64,000 nucleotides of DNA, from the NCBI RefSeq assembly GCF_001277295.1, contig NZ_CP011456.1, forward strand, positions 4,592,001 through 4,656,000, in the 5' to 3' direction. The position numbers and the translations under genes were made by a program. Under the pieces are notes generated by a model, which was not told the DNA's origin, ran no database searches, and saw nothing but the letters and a program-made list of their open reading frames with translations. Source of the stretch: Anabaena sp. WA102 (GTDB taxonomy: Bacteria; Cyanobacteriota; Cyanobacteriia; Cyanobacteriales; Nostocaceae). Positions 59,517 to 64,000 of this stretch are shown piece by piece; the stretch's first letter is position 1, and each line of letters starts with the position of its first letter.

Positions 59517-61142
59517 ATGAATACAACACAACAACCAGAAAATAAAAATCAGCAAAGCTCTGCTGTAGCAGAGTTAATTGAAGATATTCAAGCTCTGACT
59601 ACAGAAATTCAAGAATTGTATTGTTTAGATCAAATACCTTGGGTAGTAGGCTATTCGGGCGGAAAAGACAGCACTGCTACTTTACAACTTGTGTGGAATG
59701 CGATCGCTGAACTCCCACCCGAAAAGCGAACAAAAAAAATATATGTCATTACTACGGATACACTGGTAGAAAATCCTATTATTGCGGCTTGGGTACGTAA
59801 TTCGTTAGAACAAATGAAACTGGAGTCGCAAACGCAAGGATTACCATTTGAACCCCATTTATTAAGACCAGATTTTAAAGAAACATTCTGGGTAGGTTTA
59901 ATTGGTAAAGGTTATCCAGCCCCAAGAGGGAAATTTCGTTGGTGTACAGAACGTCTGAAAATTAATCCTTCTAATCGCTTTATTCGTGATGTTATTCGTA
60001 ACAATGGAGAAGCAATTGTTGTATTGGGAACGCGCAAAGCTGAAAGTTTAAAACGCGCCCATAGAATGAAAAAATTAGAAGCCCAGCGAGTAAGAGATCA
60101 TTTAAGTCCTAACATGAATTTACCAAACTCTTTGGTTTATAGTCCTATTGAAGATTGGGAAAATGATGATGTATGGATTTATTTAATGCAATGGGAAAAT
60201 CCTTGGAAATACAGTAATAAAGAATTATTTGCTATTTATCGAGGTGCATCTGCTGATAATGAATGTCCTTTAGTTGTTGATACAACTACTCCTAGTTGTG
60301 GAAGTTCTCGTTTTGGTTGCTGGGTTTGTACCCTTGTTAGTCAAGATAAATCATTAACAGCAATGATTCAAAATGATGAAGAAAAAGAATGGATGCAACC
60401 ATTATTAGATTTTCGCAAAGAATTAGATTTAGAAGAAAATCGTGACCGAAGAGATTTTCGCCGTAGACGTGGAGGTGTACAACTGTATGAGCGTAATTTA
60501 GAAGGTGAAGTATCTATTGAACCTATTCCTGGTCCATATCTTAAAGAAGCGCGGGAAGATTGGTTAAGAAAGTTGCTAACAGTTGAAAAGCAAATCCGTC
60601 AAACAGCACCAGAAAATATGCGCGACATCACTCTACTTACTATAGAAGAATTGAGTGAAATTCGCCGAATATGGTTAGAAGAAAGACACGAATTTGATGA
60701 TAGTTTACCCCGAATATATGAAGAAGTCACAGGAGAAGTATTTAAAGATCCTCGTCCTGGTGCAGATCAAAGCATACTTGGTAGCGATGAATGGGAAATA
60801 TTAGAAGAAATTTGTGATAATGACGGAATGTATTTAGAATTAATGGCTAGACTATTAGATACAGAAAGACAATTTAAGAAAAAAACTCGCCGTGTGGGTA
60901 TCTACGAAAGCCTAGAAAAATGCTTTGATACAAGTTCCCGTTCACCAGAACAAGCGATCGCAAATGCCCATTTAAAACGGGATTTAAGACAAGCAGCATT
61001 AGAAGGTGATGTTGCGACAATTCGGGAAAAATTCAAACAATTAAGTTTAGGAGATACCGCCGAAAAACAAGAGAGTAAACCACAAACTTGGGCTAACTTC
61101 AAATATGCACAGAAGAACCCAGATGATAACCCAGACCAATAG
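59517..61142 (+). CDS. dndC: DNA phosphorothioation sulfurtransferase DndC
   Basis: 541 residues. The PP-loop SGGKDS at 47-52 binds ATP as in PAPS reductases; C143 in RWCTERLK and the cluster C250, C261, C268, C271 (SCGSSRFGCWVC) would hold the Fe-S cluster. DndC moves sulfur from the cysteine desulfurase (DndA/IscS, not in this window) to the DNA backbone with DndD and DndE. AAGGA lies 10 bp before the ATG. Confidence 0.95.
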   Translation: MNTTQQPENKNQQSSAVAELIEDIQALTTEIQELYCLDQIPWVVGYSGGKDSTATLQLVWNAIAELPPEKRTKKIYVITTDTLVENPIIAAWVRNSLEQMKLESQTQGLPFEPHLLRPDFKETFWVGLIGKGYPAPRGKFRWCTERLKINPSNRFIRDVIRNNGEAIVVLGTRKAESLKRAHRMKKLEAQRVRDHLSPNMNLPNSLVYSPIEDWENDDVWIYLMQWENPWKYSNKELFAIYRGASADNECPLVVDTTTPSCGSSRFGCWVCTLVSQDKSLTAMIQNDEEKEWMQPLLDFRKELDLEENRDRRDFRRRRGGVQLYERNLEGEVSIEPIPGPYLKEAREDWLRKLLTVEKQIRQTAPENMRDITLLTIEELSEIRRIWLEERHEFDDSLPRIYEEVTGEVFKDPRPGADQSILGSDEWEILEEICDNDGMYLELMARLLDTERQFKKKTRRVGIYESLEKCFDTSSRSPEQAIANAHLKRDLRQAALEGDVATIREKFKQLSLGDTAEKQESKPQTWANFKYAQKNPDDNPDQ

Positions 61143-61234
61143 AATACTCCCTTCCCAGCGTAAGACTAACTTCTTCTTTCTTCTTTCTTCTTCCTTCGTG
61201 TTCTTCGCTCCTTCGTGGTTCATTTAATCTATAT

Positions 61235-61345
61235 TTCTCATTCCTGTCCTCTAGCTGGGAATGCCAATCTTGAGGTTCTACCTCAACTCATTATAACCGA
61301 GGCAGAGCCTCTTGACAGCATTCCCTGTCAGAGACAGGGAACGAG
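61235..61345. repeat. Inverted repeat (CTCGTTCCC family), copy 2
   Basis: Runs from GCTGGGAATGCC to CAGAGACAGGGAACGAG with inner GAGGCAGAGCCTC; diverged relative of 18262-18374. Between dndC and dndD; a CTCTGTGCCTCTGTGGTTCG repeat follows at 61362-61401. Confidence 0.7.
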
Positions 61346-61431
61346 ATAAATATCTCCCTTCTCTCTTTCTCTGTGTCCTCTGTGCCTCTGTGGTTCGTTT
61401 AAAAAAACTAGAATACCCAACCCAAAAACCC

Positions 61432-63420
61432 ATGATCTTCCTAGAATTAGTCCTGCAAAACTTCGGTCCTTATGCTGGTAAACAAATCATCAACCTCAAC
61501 CCCCAAATTGACGAAGACAACACCCGCCCAATTATTTTATTAGGGGGAATGAACGGCGGCGGAAAAACCACCCTTATGGATGCCATTCGCCTCGCATTAT
61601 ATGGACAACGCGCCCAATGTTCAACCAGGGGAAATCTGAGTTATAGTGATTTTTTAACCCAATGTGTAAATAGTAAAAGTACCCCTACAGAAAAGACTAG
61701 AATTGAATTAGTTTTTGAACATATTGAAGAAGATAGACCTATAAAATATCGGGTTGTGCGGACTTGGGAAAAAAATCCCAAAGACGGAAAAGACCATTTA
61801 GGAATATTAGGAGATGATGAAACATGGCCAATTGATTCATTAGTAAATATTTGGGATGAATATATAGAAAATATTTTGCCTTTAGGCATTTCTAATTTAT
61901 TTCTCTTTGACGGTGAACAAGTTAAAGAACTTGCAGAACAGGAAATACCCCCGCCCATAGTTGTAGATGCTATTAACGGACTTTTGGGTTTAGAATTAGC
62001 TGATAAATTGGCAATTGATTTAGAGATATTAGTAAATCGCAAAAAACGAGAATTTGCAGATACAAAAGATTTAGAAAAATTAGCAGAAATTGAAACCCGA
62101 CTTCAGGAAAAACAGGCAGAATATGAAAACAATCAGATAAAACTCGCAAATCTAAATATTGAAGTTACAGAATTAGAAAAAGTTCATGAAGAGGCTTTAG
62201 ATAGATTTGTGAATGAAGGTGGTAAAATTGCTGCTGAACGTAGTCAGTTAGAACAACAAAAGGAAGAGAAAATTAAAGTTGCTAATAACGTTCGTGAATC
62301 TTTGTGTGAACTAGCTGCTGATGTTTTACCTTTAGCCTTAATTAGTCCTTTATTATCTCAAGTGCAAAGACAGGGAGAAAAAGAACTGAAAACTCAACAA
62401 ATTCAATTAGCGAAAGATGTCTTAATTGCTAGAGATGAAAGATTATTGAATTGGCTACAACAATTAAATCTAGAAAATAATAAAGTTACTAATATTCAAT
62501 CTTTTTTAGCTGAAGATATCAATAACTTATATACTAATAACTTATCCACAGAAAATACTTGGTTAAATGGAGATGAAGAAAGTTTAAGTTTACTTGACAA
62601 TATAACCTATCGTTTACAAGTTTCCCAAAATAACGCCCAAAAGCAATTAGATGAATTAACTAATTATGAAGAAGAAATCCTCACCTTAGAAAGACAAGTA
62701 CAAACTGCGGCTGCACCCGAAGAATATACAAAACTACAAAAAGCAGTAAAAGAAGCACAAACTGAATTTAATAAAATTAAATCTCAGTCAGACATAATGA
62801 CTCAAAAACTGATAGAATTAGATACAGAAACCAAAAAATTGAGACAAGAACTAAATGAATATACTGTACAAAATATCAAATATCAAAATAGTGAACATAT
62901 TATTGATTCTGCATTAAAAGTTCAACAAACATTAAAAGTATTTCGAGAAAGATTGACTTTGAGAAAATTAAATAAATTAGAAGAAGAAGTCAAAAACTGT
63001 TTTCTATATTTATTACACAAATCAGACTTAGTACATCGCATAGCTATTGATAGTAAAACCTTCGGCTTATCATTATATGATTTAAACGGAAAACAAGTCC
63101 CCAAACATCGGCTTTCCGCCGGTGAAAAACAACTATTAGCGATCGCATTTTTGTGGGGATTAGCCAAAGTATCAGGAAGACGCTTACCCATAGCCATAGA
63201 CACCCCATTAGGAAGACTAGACTCCTCCCACCGAAACAACCTAGTAGAAAGATACTTTCCCTCAGCCAGCCATCAAGTAATCCTCCTTTCCACCGACACC
63301 GAAATCGGCAAAAAAGAATATCAAAACCTGCAAGAAACCGAAGCCATAGCCCGCGAATACCTACTCCAATATAACTCCAACAAAAGAGAAACCACAATCA
63401 AACCCGGTTATTTTTGGTGA
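61432..63420 (+). CDS. dndD: DNA phosphorothioation ATPase DndD
   Basis: 662 residues from ATG 61432 (MIFLELVLQNFGPYAG); the frame is open 40 codons further up, but that part translates an interspersed repeat (LCVLCASVV) and is not credible. Walker A GGMNGGGKTT at 38-47, FLFDGEQVKEL near 155, coiled coils, signature LSAGEKQLLAIAFL and Walker B IAIDTPLGRLD near the end. SMC-like ATPase thought to open or nick DNA for sulfur insertion. Confidence 0.93.
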   Translation: MIFLELVLQNFGPYAGKQIINLNPQIDEDNTRPIILLGGMNGGGKTTLMDAIRLALYGQRAQCSTRGNLSYSDFLTQCVNSKSTPTEKTRIELVFEHIEEDRPIKYRVVRTWEKNPKDGKDHLGILGDDETWPIDSLVNIWDEYIENILPLGISNLFLFDGEQVKELAEQEIPPPIVVDAINGLLGLELADKLAIDLEILVNRKKREFADTKDLEKLAEIETRLQEKQAEYENNQIKLANLNIEVTELEKVHEEALDRFVNEGGKIAAERSQLEQQKEEKIKVANNVRESLCELAADVLPLALISPLLSQVQRQGEKELKTQQIQLAKDVLIARDERLLNWLQQLNLENNKVTNIQSFLAEDINNLYTNNLSTENTWLNGDEESLSLLDNITYRLQVSQNNAQKQLDELTNYEEEILTLERQVQTAAAPEEYTKLQKAVKEAQTEFNKIKSQSDIMTQKLIELDTETKKLRQELNEYTVQNIKYQNSEHIIDSALKVQQTLKVFRERLTLRKLNKLEEEVKNCFLYLLHKSDLVHRIAIDSKTFGLSLYDLNGKQVPKHRLSAGEKQLLAIAFLWGLAKVSGRRLPIAIDTPLGRLDSSHRNNLVERYFPSASHQVILLSTDTEIGKKEYQNLQETEAIAREYLLQYNSNKRETTIKPGYFW

Positions 63421-63495
63421 TTGGTGATTGGTGATTGGTGATTGGTGATTGGTGATTGGTAATTGGTGATTGGTGATTGGTGATTGGTAATTGGT
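63421..63495 (+). repeat. STRR array (TTGGTGA), left flank of the four-helix-bundle gene
   Basis: About ten tandem TTGGTGA/TTGGTAA heptamers immediately after the dndD stop. Confidence 0.9.
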
Positions 63496-63508
63496 TGAAA
63501 TAAAATTT

Positions 63509-63883
63509 ATGGGAAGACCGGATTTTGAAGAGTTACAAGTTTATAAGTTATCAGAAAAATTAGCAAATGAAATTTGGAAAGTAGTTATGGGATGGGATAA
63601 TTTTGCTAAAGATACTATTGGTAAGCAGATTGTTCGTTCAGCAGATAGCATTGGAGCAAATATAGCAGAAGGTAGAGGACGTTACAATATTCAAGACAAT
63701 AAACGCTTTATTAAAATTGCTAGAGGTTCTCTAAATGAAACAATTCATTGGATGCGACTTGCTTATGTTCGTAAATTATTAACAGTTGAACAAGTAAATA
63801 TTCTCAAACCGTTAATAGAGGAACTTTCACCCAAATTAAATGCTTACTTAAACTCATTGGGAACTGGAAATAGTAACAAATAG
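63509..63883 (+). CDS. Four-helix-bundle protein (23S rRNA intervening-sequence / S23 family)
   Basis: 124 residues from ATG 63509. FEELQVYKLSEKLANEIW, IGKQIVRSADSIGANIAEG and FIKIARGSLNETIHWMRLA are the family motifs. Relatives are encoded in rRNA intervening sequences and as accessory proteins of diversity-generating retroelements; function otherwise unknown. Placed between dndD and dndE, where no such gene is expected, and enclosed by opposite heptamer arrays. Confidence 0.88.
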   Translation: MGRPDFEELQVYKLSEKLANEIWKVVMGWDNFAKDTIGKQIVRSADSIGANIAEGRGRYNIQDNKRFIKIARGSLNETIHWMRLAYVRKLLTVEQVNILKPLIEELSPKLNAYLNSLGTGNSNK

Positions 63884-63891
63884 GTTTTCCT

Positions 63892-63930
63892 CACCAATCA
63901 CCAATCACCAATCACCAATCACCAATTACC
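63892..63930 (-). repeat. STRR array (TCACCAA), right flank, inverted
   Basis: Five to six CACCAAT heptamers, reverse complement of the left array, ending 4 bp before the dndE start. Confidence 0.9.
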
Positions 63931-63933
63931 AAA

Positions 63934-64000
63934 ATGGAATCACCAATAGAAAGAATCAAACTCTCCCAAACAGCCAAAGAACAACTCCTAAAACTCAAAC
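63934..64000 (+). CDS. dndE: DNA sulfur modification protein DndE (5' end only)
   Basis: Only 22 codons fit in the window: MESPIERIKLSQTAKEQL and LKLK. ERIKLS..AKEQL.KLK is the usual beginning of DndE, a small tetramer that binds nicked DNA. Position after dndC and dndD supports this. Confidence 0.8.
   Translation, partial: MESPIERIKLSQTAKEQLLKLK

Noticed and set aside
61312..61431. Upstream TTG start for dndD adding 40 residues
   Set aside because: The extra residues translate an interspersed repeat (CVLCASVV type); DndD proteins begin at the FxLxNFGPY segment.
63421..63930. Heptamer arrays considered as CRISPR or attachment sites
   Set aside because: Pure 7-bp tandem STRR units without spacers; no integrase nearby.

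Overview
The window reads as chromosome of a filamentous, heterocyst-forming cyanobacterium of the Nostocales (Anabaena/Nostoc/Dolichospermum type). This rests on AT-rich DNA scattered with HIP1 octamers (GCGATCGC), a HetP-family gene, cyanobacterial families (DUF1824, DUF2839, the sterol desaturase/SDR fusion, an M41-like membrane protease) and several cyanobacterial short-repeat families, including heptamer STRR arrays. I saw no rRNA, tRNA or CRISPR array.

Layout. 1-3 kb: 5' part of a very large exonuclease/phosphatase-esterase-phytase protein, with a Pho-box-like element upstream. 3.4-6.8 kb: three-gene, defence-like operon (DUF262 protein, DUF3696 ATPase, and a protein whose C-terminus resembles colicin-E3-type ribonucleases). 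6.9-14.4 kb: housekeeping and conserved cyanobacterial genes (creatininase family, DUF2839, degenerate DinG-like protein, M48 protease, alaS, M41-like protease). 14.5-18.2 kb: frameshifted Uma2 gene, then a P450 plus lipoxygenase pair (oxylipin synthesis). 18.2-19.06 kb: repeats and an orphan IS200/IS605-type end. 19-25.4 kb: ABC-F protein, DUF1824, ABC exporter, possible CcmS, desaturase/SDR fusion. 25.7-28.1 kb: VWA protein and an OB-fold/WD40 protein with near-identical repeats.

28.1-34.6 kb is a repeat-ridden island of toxin-immunity and toxin-antitoxin genes: three barstar copies (one truncated), a papain-fold toxin with two probable immunity genes, three PIN toxins and their antitoxins. 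Its parts have been duplicated and reshuffled, and four MITE-like elements lie among them. 34.7-37.1 kb: GH116 glucosidase. 37.1-41.5 kb: mostly non-coding, with a HetP-family gene between two 70-bp inverted repeats of IS605-end type. 41.5-47.3 kb: apparent peptide-export locus: IS630-derived HTH protein, HetC-like peptidase/ABC transporter with a cyclic-nucleotide-binding-like domain, HlyD adaptor, and two small paralogous proteins with leader-like N-termini. I regard these as likely exported peptides.

47.5-52.3 kb: arfB, then a GHKL-ATPase / DUF4325 STAS-like / PIN nuclease module between copies of the 3' end of uvrB, then uvrB itself. 52.7-64 kb: DNA phosphorothioation (Dnd) region: 57-aa protein, SMC-like ATPase, Uma2 nuclease, Dnd-associated protein 4, two divergent DGQHR/DndB-like genes, dndC, dndD, a four-helix-bundle gene between inverted heptamer repeats, and the start of dndE at the window edge.

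All family assignments come from reading motifs by eye; no database search was run.
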